From Gracilimonas sp. (GTDB taxonomy: Bacteria > Bacteroidota > Rhodothermia > Balneolales > Balneolaceae): 64,000 bases of DNA. The notes beneath the pieces are model-generated. The model saw nothing but the letters and a program-made list of their open reading frames with translations. It had not been told where the DNA came from and did not search any database. Where the stretch lies: assembly GCF_014762685.1 (NCBI RefSeq), contig NZ_JABURM010000005.1:1736001-1800000 (forward strand), written 5' to 3'. How positions within the stretch are numbered: the first letter of the stretch is position 1; each line of letters opens with the position of its first letter. Position numbers and translations under genes: made by a program. Of this stretch, positions 9,336-17,824 are shown in pieces.

Positions 9336-9770
9336 ATGGAAGGACTCAACATTTATCAAGGCGGGTCGGTAAAAAAACAGCGAAATGAGCTCAAGCTTTC
9401 ATATAAAGCTGAAACCGGTTTTGTTTCTCCCGCCGCCGATCATCTCCAGAAACCATTGGATTTAGAGGAACTGATTGTACACCGGCCCGCAGCTACATTT
9501 TATGTCCGGGCTGAGGGAAATGCCATGAAAGAATCCGGAATCCATGACGGCGATATTTTGGTAGTAGACCGGTCTGTTCAGGCTGCTGATGGAAACATAG
9601 TGATTGCTGCAATTGATGAAGAACCGGTAATTCGAAGGCTGGTCAAGAGAGGCTCACGGCTGTTTTTAATTTCCGACAATCCAAAATTTGAGCCTATCAT
9701 CATTCATCCCGATACCAACTGGATGATTTGGGGTGTGGTGACTTATGTCATACATAAATATAAGCTATGA
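9336..9770 (+). CDS. umuD: UmuD-like S24 protein lacking the catalytic Ser/Lys dyad
   Basis: 144 residues that align nearly without gaps to E. coli UmuD from GFxSPAADH (28-36) to the end (WGVVTYVIH). The catalytic Ser60 of UmuD, in the motif GDSM, corresponds to Ala63 here (GNAM, codon GCC at 9522). Catalytic Lys97 (VKKL) corresponds to Arg100 (IRRL, codon CGA at 9633). The Cys24-Gly25 cleavage bond is Thr27-Gly28. The fold-determining residues ([20 protein letters not shown]) are kept. Self-cleavage should therefore be impossible, although the N-terminal arm is still present. Its stop overlaps the umuC start by four bases (ATGA), so the two are translationally coupled. Confidence 0.9.
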   Translation: MEGLNIYQGGSVKKQRNELKLSYKAETGFVSPAADHLQKPLDLEELIVHRPAATFYVRAEGNAMKESGIHDGDILVVDRSVQAADGNIVIAAIDEEPVIRRLVKRGSRLFLISDNPKFEPIIIHPDTNWMIWGVVTYVIHKYKL

Positions 9771-11101
9771 TTTTAAAGCTGGACTCTTTCAATAACAGAA
9801 GCAGCATTGCCTATGCAATGATCGATTGCAACAATTTTTATGCTTCCTGTGAGCGGGTTTTTAATCCTTCGCTGGAAAACAAACCAATTGTTATTCTGTC
9901 CAACAATGATGGCTGTGTTATTGCCCGTTCGGAGGAAGCCAAGCAACTTGGTATCCCCATGGGCGCACCGGAGTTCAAATATCGAAATTTTTTTAAGAAA
10001 ACCGGAGTAATTGTTCGCTCCTCTAACTATCCATTATATGGAGATATGTCGCGGCGGGTAATGGAAGCCCTTCGAGACCTCACGCACGATATTGAAGTTT
10101 ACAGTATTGATGAGGCTTTTGCTGAAGTTTCCACCAACACGCATCCCGACCTGGAAGAATATGGTCGCATTATCAAAGAAACCGTTTTTAAATGGACCGG
10201 CCTTCCTGTATCGGTTGGAATTGCACCCAGTAAAACCCTTGCCAAGATTGCCAATGAAACAGCGAAAAGAAATCCTGCTTACAAAGGTGTTTTAAATTTA
10301 TGTGAGAATCCGGGAACCGATCACATATTAAAAAAGATGCCTCTGCAGAAAATATGGGGAATCGGGCATAACCTAACCATCCGTCTGAACCGCTTTGATA
10401 TTAAAACCGCCCATGACTTAAAACAAAAAATTAATCATAAACGCTGGGTAAGAAAGCACCTTAATGTAACCGGATTGAGAACCGTGCTCGAATTAAACGG
10501 CTTTCCATGCATCAAACTCAGTGAAGCCCTGGATTCCCGAAAAGGCATTCTCACCTCCCGCATGTTCGGTAAACCTCTCTTTGATCTTACCGAAATTGAA
10601 GAAGCTGTTTCTACCTATGTTTCTCGCGCAGCGGAAAAATTACGAGCTCAGCATTCACTCGCTTCCAATATACAGGTTATGCTGATCGGGGATAAATTCA
10701 AGAACCCAAAATCGAAGTATAAGTACGGGGCTTATACCTCTTTCAAGGTACCAACAGCGCATACTCCCACACTTATTAATGCAGGCAAACAGATCACCAG
10801 ATCCGTTCACCTCCCCGAAACCAAATACAAGAAAGCGGCCATCATGCTAACCGGATTGGTGCCCAACAGTGAGGTACAAATGGACTTATTTGATCCTGAA
10901 CTTTATACCCGGCAACAATACACGCTGATGGAATGTATAGACCAAATAAATACCCGACATGGGAGAAACACCGCTGCTTTTGCAGCCACCGGCTTGCATC
11001 GGAAGAATGAGGAGGAAGCTTCTTGGAAAATGAATCAGAACTTTTTGAGCAAAAGATATACCACAGAATGGGAAGACATAATGATCGCTAAAGCAAAATA
11101 A
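9767..11101 (+). CDS. umuC: Y-family DNA polymerase V catalytic subunit
   Basis: 444 residues, slightly longer than E. coli UmuC (422). Metal-binding acidic residues are intact: Asp in [14 protein letters not shown] (about 19) and the pair in [10 protein letters not shown]. The thumb helix-hairpin-helix region ([18 protein letters not shown]) and little finger follow, and the C-terminus matches DUF4113, common in UmuC. It should carry out error-prone synthesis across DNA lesions. The partner UmuD encoded just upstream cannot be processed in the usual way, which questions how this polymerase is switched on. Confidence 0.95.
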   Translation: MILKLDSFNNRSSIAYAMIDCNNFYASCERVFNPSLENKPIVILSNNDGCVIARSEEAKQLGIPMGAPEFKYRNFFKKTGVIVRSSNYPLYGDMSRRVMEALRDLTHDIEVYSIDEAFAEVSTNTHPDLEEYGRIIKETVFKWTGLPVSVGIAPSKTLAKIANETAKRNPAYKGVLNLCENPGTDHILKKMPLQKIWGIGHNLTIRLNRFDIKTAHDLKQKINHKRWVRKHLNVTGLRTVLELNGFPCIKLSEALDSRKGILTSRMFGKPLFDLTEIEEAVSTYVSRAAEKLRAQHSLASNIQVMLIGDKFKNPKSKYKYGAYTSFKVPTAHTPTLINAGKQITRSVHLPETKYKKAAIMLTGLVPNSEVQMDLFDPELYTRQQYTLMECIDQINTRHGRNTAAFAATGLHRKNEEEASWKMNQNFLSKRYTTEWEDIMIAKAK

Positions 11102-11102
11102 T

Positions 11103-11226
11103 AAAGTGAGGAGTGATAAAGTAAGTTTATATAACTGTTTCCCATGATTTGTTTTTCTAAACCAAAAAAGAGATATGTAAAATAAGGCTTGTTACCTTTA
11201 AGACCTACTTTATCACTCCTCACTTT
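11103..11226. repeat. Long inverted repeat with 82-base spacer between convergent genes
   Basis: Arms at 11103-11123 and 11206-11226 are perfect 21-bp reverse complements (AAAGTGAGGAGTGATAAAGTA). The right arm contains the last bases of the FAD oxidoreductase gene. The arms are not GC-rich and there is no U-tract. It separates umuC from the convergent oxidoreductase gene, like the element at 5721-5770, but the sequence is different. Confidence 0.65.
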
Positions 11227-12329
11227 CTCACTAACTCCGAAGCTTCTTTTCCGAGTTGCATACCCAGGGCCACTCCCATTCCGCTTAAACCCGCAACCAC
11301 AATGGCTTTTTCTGAAATGCGCTTGAGAATAGGGCTTTTGGTACTTGTGAATCCCATTATTCCCGACCATTCTTTTTCAACTCCCCACCCTTCCGGCAAC
11401 TTCAAAACATTGTTTGCAAAGGATATGAGGTGGTTTTTAATTTTTTCATTCGTTCCAAATTCTATTGTTGTTTCAACATCAATGTCTAAACTTCGAGCAC
11501 CGCCAAGCAGTAATTGATTCTCACCTACTTCCCTGAAATAATAGTATCCGCCATCATAATGAAAGGTGCCTTTCCATTTAAAGTCAGGGATGGGTTTAGT
11601 CACAAATACAAACCCTCTTCCCGGTTTTATATCCACTTCTTTTAAGAGTGAAGAGGTAAAGGAGTTAGTCGCAATAGCTAATTGAGAGGCTTTTAACTGA
11701 ACGTCATTTCCAAGATTAACAACCCCACTCGCTTCATCAATATTTTGCACCTGAGATTGCCACCGAAATTCCACGCCTTGTTCTAAGTTTTTCTCATATA
11801 AAGTACGCATCATTTTTCCGGGATGAAGGCACCCTTCGTGCCTGATGCTTATGGCAGGAAATCCGTTAATCTCTGTAATCTCATAGACATCCTCTTTCCC
11901 GGCCGCTTCAACAAGCCATCTGTTTACAATATCCAGTTGGGCAACTGCTTTCTGAAATACTTCATCATCAGTAAAAATTTCAAAGGCACCGGGTTCACGA
12001 TAATCAATATTTTCATCTCCTAGGGTCTGGCGAAGCAGTTGCAACCCGTTAAACCTTCGCCGGATTCGGTCAATAATTTTGGCCTCTTCCTCGATTTCCA
12101 TATCAGCCATGTGTTCTGTAACTGAACCAAAACAAGCAAAACCTGCATTCCTGGTGCTGGCACCAATCGGATAAAAGCCACGATCTATCACCAACACTTT
12201 TTCATCCGGATGATTTTGCTTATAGAAATATGCTATCGATTGCCCTGTAAGCCCCGCACCCACTATAATCAGGTCATGTTCCCGGTTATACAGTTCCGAT
12301 TCCCAAAAAGAGCGTTCTGCGTTTTTCAT
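11220..12329 (-). CDS. FAD-dependent amino-acid oxidase-type oxidoreductase (DAO family)
   Basis: 369 residues. The dinucleotide-binding motif is DLIIVGAGLTGQSIAYF (about 20-36), and a second FAD contact is near the C-terminus (SGMGVALGMQLGKEASEL). The length and domain order match glycine/D-amino-acid oxidases and related dehydrogenases; the substrate cannot be told from sequence. Its first four bases overlap the end of the M20 hydrolase gene, so the two are coupled. A hydrolase releasing an amino compound and an oxidase acting on it would make sense, but this is inference. Confidence 0.85.
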   Translation of the reverse strand: MKNAERSFWESELYNREHDLIIVGAGLTGQSIAYFYKQNHPDEKVLVIDRGFYPIGASTRNAGFACFGSVTEHMADMEIEEEAKIIDRIRRRFNGLQLLRQTLGDENIDYREPGAFEIFTDDEVFQKAVAQLDIVNRWLVEAAGKEDVYEITEINGFPAISIRHEGCLHPGKMMRTLYEKNLEQGVEFRWQSQVQNIDEASGVVNLGNDVQLKASQLAIATNSFTSSLLKEVDIKPGRGFVFVTKPIPDFKWKGTFHYDGGYYYFREVGENQLLLGGARSLDIDVETTIEFGTNEKIKNHLISFANNVLKLPEGWGVEKEWSGIMGFTSTKSPILKRISEKAIVVAGLSGMGVALGMQLGKEASELVRK

Positions 12330-13525
12330 TGGTGATCAAAGGCTAATGAAACCATCAAAGGTATAGCTACTTCAAAAAATCGATCATCCACATTATACTT
12401 GGGATGATGCCATGGATACAAAGAGTCTGATTCCTCACTTCCACTTCCCACAAAAAAGAATGCGCCGGGAAAATGCTGTAAATAAAACGCGAAATCTTCT
12501 CCCGCCATCACAGGGCGTCGCATCTCTAAAGCTGATTCTTCCCCAAATAATTTTTTCATAGTACTGAGTACCGTTTCAGCTTCTTTTTCGGTATTGATAA
12601 TTGACGGGTATCCTTTATTGAAACTGAATGTATATCCGCCGCCTGCTGATTCGGTAATTCCTTTCGCCAAAGCTTCGAGTCTTTCAATCACCAAATCTTC
12701 CGTTTCCGGCAATAATGTTCTTGCCGTTCCCCAGAGCTTAACTTTTTCAGGAATGATGTTATGTGCAGTTCCTCCTTCAATTTTACCAATTGTCACTACC
12801 ACCGGTTCGGCTGGATCTACATTTCGGCTGGCTATGGTTTGAATAGCATTTACATACTGCGCAGAAAGCACAACAGGGTCAATGGCCTCATGGGCCCTCG
12901 CTGCATGGCCACCTTTACCAATGATCTCTACTTCAAATTCTGAAGTAGAAGCCATCAACGGGCCCGGTTTTGTAGCGATGGTTCCGGGCTTGTGCATAGG
13001 TGAGGTATGTAAGCCATAAATAGCCTGTACCTTATGTTTTTGCAGAAATCCGGTCTCGCTCAGCAGCTTCCCGCCACCGGGCAGTTTCTCTTCCCCGGGT
13101 TGGAAAACGAGTAATATTTTTCCTTCAATTTCACTTTGTAGTTCCTTTAAAATCCTGGCAGAGGTCAAAAGATTTGAAGTATGTGCATCATGACCACAAC
13201 AATGAGCCACCCCTTCATTCTTTGAAATAAATGAACTCTTGGTTTCTCCTTGTTCCAAAATTGGCAATGCATCTATATCTGCACGCAATGCAATAACCCG
13301 ATCAGATTTTTTACCGCCCTCCAAAATACCCACACACCCGGTTTCAAGCGGACTTTCATAGGGTATTTTAAGCTTATCCAATTCGTTCTTAATGAACTTA
13401 GTAGTCTCAAATTCCTTAAAACTCACCTCTGGATGTTGATGCAAGTATTTTCGGGTTGAAATGGTATCCGAAAAATATTTTTTTGCCAATTCTTTAATTT
13501 TGGAATGCATGCGCTTTTGTATCAA
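12326..13525 (-). CDS. M20-family metallo-amidohydrolase
   Basis: 399 residues. The metal-binding motifs of M20D amidohydrolases (IAA-amino acid/hippurate hydrolase type) are visible: ALRADIDALPILE, HCCGHDAHTSNLL (about 105-117), the PGEEKLPGGGK region with catalytic Glu, and the distal MAGEDFAFYL and HHPKYNVDD. It would remove an acyl group from an N-acyl amino acid. A second ATG five codons later (13510) is an equally good start. First gene of a pair with the FAD oxidase. Confidence 0.9.
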   Translation of the reverse strand: MIQKRMHSKIKELAKKYFSDTISTRKYLHQHPEVSFKEFETTKFIKNELDKLKIPYESPLETGCVGILEGGKKSDRVIALRADIDALPILEQGETKSSFISKNEGVAHCCGHDAHTSNLLTSARILKELQSEIEGKILLVFQPGEEKLPGGGKLLSETGFLQKHKVQAIYGLHTSPMHKPGTIATKPGPLMASTSEFEVEIIGKGGHAARAHEAIDPVVLSAQYVNAIQTIASRNVDPAEPVVVTIGKIEGGTAHNIIPEKVKLWGTARTLLPETEDLVIERLEALAKGITESAGGGYTFSFNKGYPSIINTEKEAETVLSTMKKLFGEESALEMRRPVMAGEDFAFYLQHFPGAFFFVGSGSEESDSLYPWHHPKYNVDDRFFEVAIPLMVSLAFDHQ

Positions 13526-13621
13526 TTATATTTTTGCGAATAATAAGCATATTATGTGACTCAACGTAACCTTTTGCAGATCTCTGCCGTACCGGTATGG
13601 GTCAGATAAAAAGAAGGACAT

Positions 13622-14884
13622 ATGAAAACATCATCTTGGGAAATAATCATTGCAGGTTTCATTTTTGTGGGCGTTGCTATATACCTCATAGAACAAAACT
13701 CGGATGCCCCTGTATCCAATGAAACTGCTGCTGCCGACAGCATCCGAATAAACCTGAATGGGAATGACATTCGGGTGTTCGAACTGAAAAGCCTGCAAAA
13801 TCTTGAGAATCTTAAAAACCTGGAGAATCTCGAAAATCTCAAGAACCTGCGTAATCTTGAGAACCTCAAAAACCTTACTAATTTTTTACCTGCTGAAGTC
13901 AGGACTGAATTTGAAGCTGAAATTGATGAAGTAATGCAGGAGTTTGAACAAGAGAGTGTGAACGTAGTTGTCAATACTGAAAAAGGCACCGTTTCTGTTG
14001 ACAAAATCGTACCGGCCTCTTCGGGAAACTGGACAGCCGTTTCCCCCGGTGTGTTTGCTTATGCAAAAGAATTTGATGCAACAACTCTACAAGAAACCCG
14101 GCTGGAATTACCTTTTGGTTCTATTGATGTAATCGGAAGTTCAGGCCCCAAAGCCGAGTTTACTGTAAAGGCATCCGGCCAAATTTCAACAAAAGCAGAT
14201 CTTCAATCAAAAATTAACACTTCTACAAATATTACAGCCGATCGGGCATTTTTTAAAATAACCCCTCAAACTGGCCAATCAAAAAACCTAAATATTCAGT
14301 TACAGGCTACCCTTTCAATACCTGAAAATATACGTGTGCATATGCTTACGAACGCCGGTCATATCTCATCAGAAGATATCCACGGGGAACAAAATTATAA
14401 AACACTTGGCGGACATATAACTTTGAAGAATATTTCAGGGAAAATCAGTGCAGAAACCGGGGGTGGGCATATATCCATTTCTGATTCTGAAGGGCATCTG
14501 GTTTTAAACTCTAAGGGAGGCAGTATTCACACACAAAACTCCACCGGCAGATTAATCATGAAAACAGCCGGGGGAAATCTTCAGGCTTATGATTTTGGCG
14601 GTTCTGTTGATGCCTCTACCAACGGCGGAAATATTGAATTGCGCTTTCTAAAACTTGACGGAAATTCTTCTGCAACAACAGGAGCAGGCACGATTACCCT
14701 TTGGACACCCAAATCCGAAAATGCGTCCTTTAATTTAGCCGGGAGCTCAATAGAAATTGATTCTGAACTTGATTTCCAGGGTACCACCTCATCCGGAAGC
14801 GCTCAGGGAACCATTGGAAACGGAGCAACTTCCATTACTGCCAAAACGAATTACGGTAAGGTAATTCTGCATGCTAAAAATTAA
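13622..14884 (+). CDS. DUF4097 membrane-anchored beta-helix protein with NLx triplet repeats
   Basis: 420 residues. One hydrophobic N-terminal segment (WEIIIAGFIFVGVAIYLI, 5-22) acts as anchor or signal. Residues 60-86 are nine perfect Asn-Leu-x triplets. From about 130 to the end is a DUF4097-type repeat region rich in GGxI/GGHI turns (TAGGNLQAYDFGGSVDAS), predicted to form a right-handed beta-helix. Such proteins are often called putative adhesins, but their role is not established. The stop shares TTAA with the stop of the convergent DUF4405 gene. Confidence 0.75.
   Translation: MKTSSWEIIIAGFIFVGVAIYLIEQNSDAPVSNETAAADSIRINLNGNDIRVFELKSLQNLENLKNLENLENLKNLRNLENLKNLTNFLPAEVRTEFEAEIDEVMQEFEQESVNVVVNTEKGTVSVDKIVPASSGNWTAVSPGVFAYAKEFDATTLQETRLELPFGSIDVIGSSGPKAEFTVKASGQISTKADLQSKINTSTNITADRAFFKITPQTGQSKNLNIQLQATLSIPENIRVHMLTNAGHISSEDIHGEQNYKTLGGHITLKNISGKISAETGGGHISISDSEGHLVLNSKGGSIHTQNSTGRLIMKTAGGNLQAYDFGGSVDASTNGGNIELRFLKLDGNSSATTGAGTITLWTPKSENASFNLAGSSIEIDSELDFQGTTSSGSAQGTIGNGATSITAKTNYGKVILHAKN
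13799..13879 (+). repeat. Nine-unit 9-bp tandem repeat coding for (Asn-Leu-x)9
   Basis: The units code for NLE, NLK, NLE, NLE, NLK, NLR, NLE, NLK, NLT. Codons vary (AAT/AAC, CTT/CTG/CTC), so the protein pattern is kept although the DNA has drifted, which argues for selection on the peptide rather than recent slippage. It lies between the membrane segment and the DUF4097 domain. Confidence 0.85.
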
Positions 14885-15147
14885 GTTCGCTTTTTTTTCT
14901 TAAAAAGATTGTAACTGTTCACGATCCATGCTGAATGCAGTACCAAATGTATGACAAGAATCAGCGTAAATATTACCGCTGTCCAAAAGTGAATATCTCC
15001 CCAATCATGTCGTGATAAGCTAATAAAAGCTTTTTCACCACTGCCCGGCGGCAGTAACACATACATAATGACTCCTGTGAATAACAGCACTAACAGGCAT
15101 AGAAATAGTGTAGCATCAATCACTATATTTTGGGTATTCTTTCTCAT
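14881..15147 (-). CDS. DUF4405-like small membrane protein
   Basis: 88 residues with two strong transmembrane helices (ATLFLCLLVLLFTGVIMYVLL, about 12-32; FWTAVIFTLILVIHLVLHSAW, about 54-74). His residues in SRHDWGDIHFW and the second helix (VIHLVLH) suggest a b-type haem or quinone site as in cytochrome b561-like and DUF4405 proteins. It ends in a basic KKKK tail, suggesting a cytoplasmic C-terminus. Function unknown. Confidence 0.7.
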   Translation of the reverse strand: MRKNTQNIVIDATLFLCLLVLLFTGVIMYVLLPPGSGEKAFISLSRHDWGDIHFWTAVIFTLILVIHLVLHSAWIVNSYNLFKKKKRT

Positions 15148-15284
15148 CTTTTCTCGCAGTATTTATCTTTCATTTTAGTATTTTTAAATGAACTTTTTAT
15201 GAATGTCTACCGGGTTTAGGCAAACTAAAGGGCCTTTTGATTTATCCTGGATTGTCGGCCCTGTTTTCTAATTACTTTTTAAGA

Positions 15285-16049
15285 ATGTCTCCTAAGATAC
15301 ACCCAACCAAAGACGGCTCTTCTACACTGTATTCTGAACAATTCAGTCAATATTATCACAACCCAAATGGAGCGGCTACCGAAAGTTTACATGTATTTTT
15401 TGAGTCCTCCGGATTAAATGAATACCTGGAAACTGCCACCTCCCTGACGATTCTGGAAATAGGTTTTGGAACAGGATTAAACTTTCTGTTGCTGCTGGAT
15501 ATCTTGAAACAGCGCGGCTCCAAAATCCCCGTCAAATTTTATTCTATTGAAGCTTTTCCGGTGAGCGCTGAAACTGCTGACGAATTTGACTTTTCCGGCC
15601 ACATTAATCATCAAGAATTGAATGATGTTTTACCTGATATTTTTAAGAATTTGCAGCCCGGTATAAATCACAAAAAGCCGGTGGGTGAAGTAGATGCAGA
15701 GCTGAATTTGTTTATAGGAAAATTTGAAGCTTTTAAACCCGATGAACTACAGGCAGATTTCATCTTTCATGATCCCTTTTCACCGGAGGTAAATGAAGAG
15801 CTTTGGACCGATGAAGTTTTTAAAAAGCTGCGGACTTTTTCAAAACCTACAACAGTATTGGCAACGTACTGTGCGGCCTCGAAAGCGCGCGGAGCCATGT
15901 GTGCCTCAAACTGGCATGTTGCCAGGGCAACAGGTGCCTTGGGGAAACGAGAAATGACACTGGCTTCCCCATCTAAAGAAAAACTAAAGCAGTTTAAACG
16001 GGTAGATGAGAAAAGGCTGAAGAACCGATATCTGAATAATGACTTTTGA
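15285..16049 (+). CDS. mnmD: tRNA 5-(aminomethyl)-2-thiouridine methyltransferase-type protein (MnmD domain)
   Basis: I prefer the ATG at 15285 (254 residues), which gives MSPKIHPTKDGS as in family members, over the ATG at 15237. The SAM-binding motif I is LTILEIGFGTGLNFLLLLD; the DUF752 hallmark FIFHDPFSPEVNEELW and the catalytic-region motif VLATYCAASKARGAM follow. The FAD-dependent MnmC1 domain of the E. coli fusion is absent, so this is the stand-alone MnmD form that methylates nm5(s2)U34 of tRNA. The neighbours are unrelated. Confidence 0.85.
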   Translation: MSPKIHPTKDGSSTLYSEQFSQYYHNPNGAATESLHVFFESSGLNEYLETATSLTILEIGFGTGLNFLLLLDILKQRGSKIPVKFYSIEAFPVSAETADEFDFSGHINHQELNDVLPDIFKNLQPGINHKKPVGEVDAELNLFIGKFEAFKPDELQADFIFHDPFSPEVNEELWTDEVFKKLRTFSKPTTVLATYCAASKARGAMCASNWHVARATGALGKREMTLASPSKEKLKQFKRVDEKRLKNRYLNNDF

Positions 16050-16056
16050 CAGGAGC

Positions 16057-17160
16057 TTATCCCTCTAAAATTTCTTGTAATTCTTCAGCAGCTTTCCGAA
16101 TTCCTTCCGGGTGCTGAAGCATGTTTGCACCCAATAAAAAAACCGTATCCTCTCCATATTCCCTCATCCATTGAGGAATAGTTTCTCGTTTCATTCCCCC
16201 ACCCGGCATTGGAAATATTGGCTTAAATGATTTTTCCATGTTTCTCGCTGCTTCATTCAGTTCATGACATTCTTTTGGGGTAAAAGAAAATCGCCCGCCG
16301 GTATTTGGATAAACGGCGAAATCTGCACCAAAGGCTCGATACAATTCCCCATATAAAAAAGCAGGAGTAAAGCCATGCTCCGGATCAGTAACCAGGGTTC
16401 CCGAAAATGCCGGATGAGCTATGATGGGCAAATCCAGCTTGGATTGTGCCAATTCGTGCATGGCTTCATATCCGGAAAGATGTGGGCAAACCAAAACCCC
16501 GTCAGCTCCTAAATCAGCAGCAAGCTCGTAATGCTCCATCAACCTGGAACCAGAAGTTGTAATGTTGGGAAAATAACGGGTGAGATTTCCGGTTTCATTT
16601 ACGGCTTGTCCCAATACTTTAACCACCTTTGAAACCCGCTCCTCAAATGGAGCATAGGGTTGGTTTGTCAAGCCGTGGTCATCTTTAATCATATCAATTC
16701 CGCCCAAGGCAAATTCACAAGCTTGTGCTGCAAGTTCATTAGCAGAAAACCCCATAGGCTTTAGTACCCCACACGCCATTGGCCGTTTACGGATTCCAAA
16801 TGCTTCCCGGATTCCCTCAATGCCAAACTTTGCTCCCTTAAATAAACTGTTCAAATTACCCCAATCCACGGATATAATTTTTATACCTCTTTTCAAGGAG
16901 ATATTTCCGTAAAGAATATTCAAAAATTGTGTGAGATCATTTCCCGCATTATCCAAAGGCCACTCAATAACCGCCTCATACCGTCCGGGGCTAAAGCTAC
17001 TTACTTCTGTTACTGTCCCGGCCACCTTATCTAAAATTTTGCGAGATACCACGTCTTCAGGTAACTCCACACTCTGTTCCAGACAAATCCACCGAAGTTT
17101 TTCATCGATCTTTTCATCCTCATAGCAAGTTACAAGGTAGCGTACGGTAAAGGTTTCCAT
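16057..17160 (-). CDS. RuBisCO-like protein (form IV), KDDH active-site variant
   Basis: 367 residues, shorter than true RuBisCO large subunit (about 470). It has an N-terminal ferredoxin-like domain (1-110) and a TIM barrel. Lys134 (VLKPMG) corresponds to the RuBisCO catalytic Lys175. The carbamylation/metal motif, KDDE in RuBisCO, is Lys159-Asp-Asp-His162, so the metal-ligand Glu is His. The loop-6 Lys and the SGG phosphate motif are not conserved (PMPGGGM instead). CO2 fixation is therefore not expected. Known RuBisCO-like proteins are isomerases or enolases of methionine salvage, or sugar-acid phosphate decarboxylases/hydrolases; the KDDH form may belong to the last group, but I cannot settle it. 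Neighbouring genes give no pathway clue. Confidence 0.85.
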   Translation of the reverse strand: METFTVRYLVTCYEDEKIDEKLRWICLEQSVELPEDVVSRKILDKVAGTVTEVSSFSPGRYEAVIEWPLDNAGNDLTQFLNILYGNISLKRGIKIISVDWGNLNSLFKGAKFGIEGIREAFGIRKRPMACGVLKPMGFSANELAAQACEFALGGIDMIKDDHGLTNQPYAPFEERVSKVVKVLGQAVNETGNLTRYFPNITTSGSRLMEHYELAADLGADGVLVCPHLSGYEAMHELAQSKLDLPIIAHPAFSGTLVTDPEHGFTPAFLYGELYRAFGADFAVYPNTGGRFSFTPKECHELNEAARNMEKSFKPIFPMPGGGMKRETIPQWMREYGEDTVFLLGANMLQHPEGIRKAAEELQEILEG

Positions 17161-17230
17161 GCTTTGATAAAGTGCGAGGGTTTCGTGTGGTTATAGGAGT
17201 ATCAATAATACGGTAAGCCAACAAAATACT

Positions 17231-17824
17231 TTAAGAAGAAGATATAAATTCAGCAATTAGAGCTTTAATCTCATCAATCCCATCCCGGGAGCTGGCTGAA
17301 TATGGCAGAATCGGGACTTCTATATTCATTTCCTTCATAATTCGCCGGACCTGAGCCTTCGATTGATTTACTTTATTCTTTGAAATCTTATCAGCTTTGG
17401 AAAGCACAACGGCAAAAGGTTTTTCATTCATCCCCATCCAATAGAAGAAATCCTCATCTAGTTGACTGGGATCATGCCGTACATCCACGACCTGCAAGAT
17501 CAGCCTAAGCGACTCTCTGTCCAGGAGGTATTCACGGATATTCTTTCCCCAGCGTTCGCGTTCTTTTTTAGGAACCTTTGCATATCCATAACCGGGCAGG
17601 TCAACAAAAAAACATTCTTCCCCCACCTGATAATAGTTCATCTGCTGCGTTTTACCCGGCACGTTTGATGTACGAGCAATATTTTTCTTATTCAACAACG
17701 CATTTATTAAAGAAGACTTCCCAACATTAGATCTTCCGGCAAAACAAACTTCCGGCAAACCGGCGGGAGGGCATTCTTCAAGTTTTGTTGCACTGGTGAT
17801 AAACTTCGGCTGGGCATTAAACAT
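17231..17824 (-). CDS. engB: Ribosome-biogenesis GTPase YsxC/EngB
   Basis: 197 residues with all GTPase motifs in the family order: G1 AGRSNVGKSS (29-38), G2 around TSNVPGKTQ, G3 DLPGYGYAK, G4 LSKADK and G5 SASS. The TrmE-Era-Obg superfamily member needed for 50S assembly. Its start overlaps the purF stop by one base (TAATG), so it is translated from the purF message. Confidence 0.95.
   Translation of the reverse strand: MFNAQPKFITSATKLEECPPAGLPEVCFAGRSNVGKSSLINALLNKKNIARTSNVPGKTQQMNYYQVGEECFFVDLPGYGYAKVPKKERERWGKNIREYLLDRESLRLILQVVDVRHDPSQLDEDFFYWMGMNEKPFAVVLSKADKISKNKVNQSKAQVRRIMKEMNIEVPILPYSASSRDGIDEIKALIAEFISSS

Noticed and set aside
13799-13879. Short tandem repeat as a possible CRISPR or VNTR locus
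   Set aside because: Units are in frame, encode NLx, and have no spacers; it is a coding repeat.
13561-14004. 147-codon minus-strand frame rich in FLRFSR repeats
   Set aside because: It is the antisense reading of the NLx repeat in the DUF4097 gene.
16057-17160. True RuBisCO and CO2 fixation
   Set aside because: Loop-6 Lys, SGG motif and metal-ligand Glu are missing, and no phosphoribulokinase is seen in the window.
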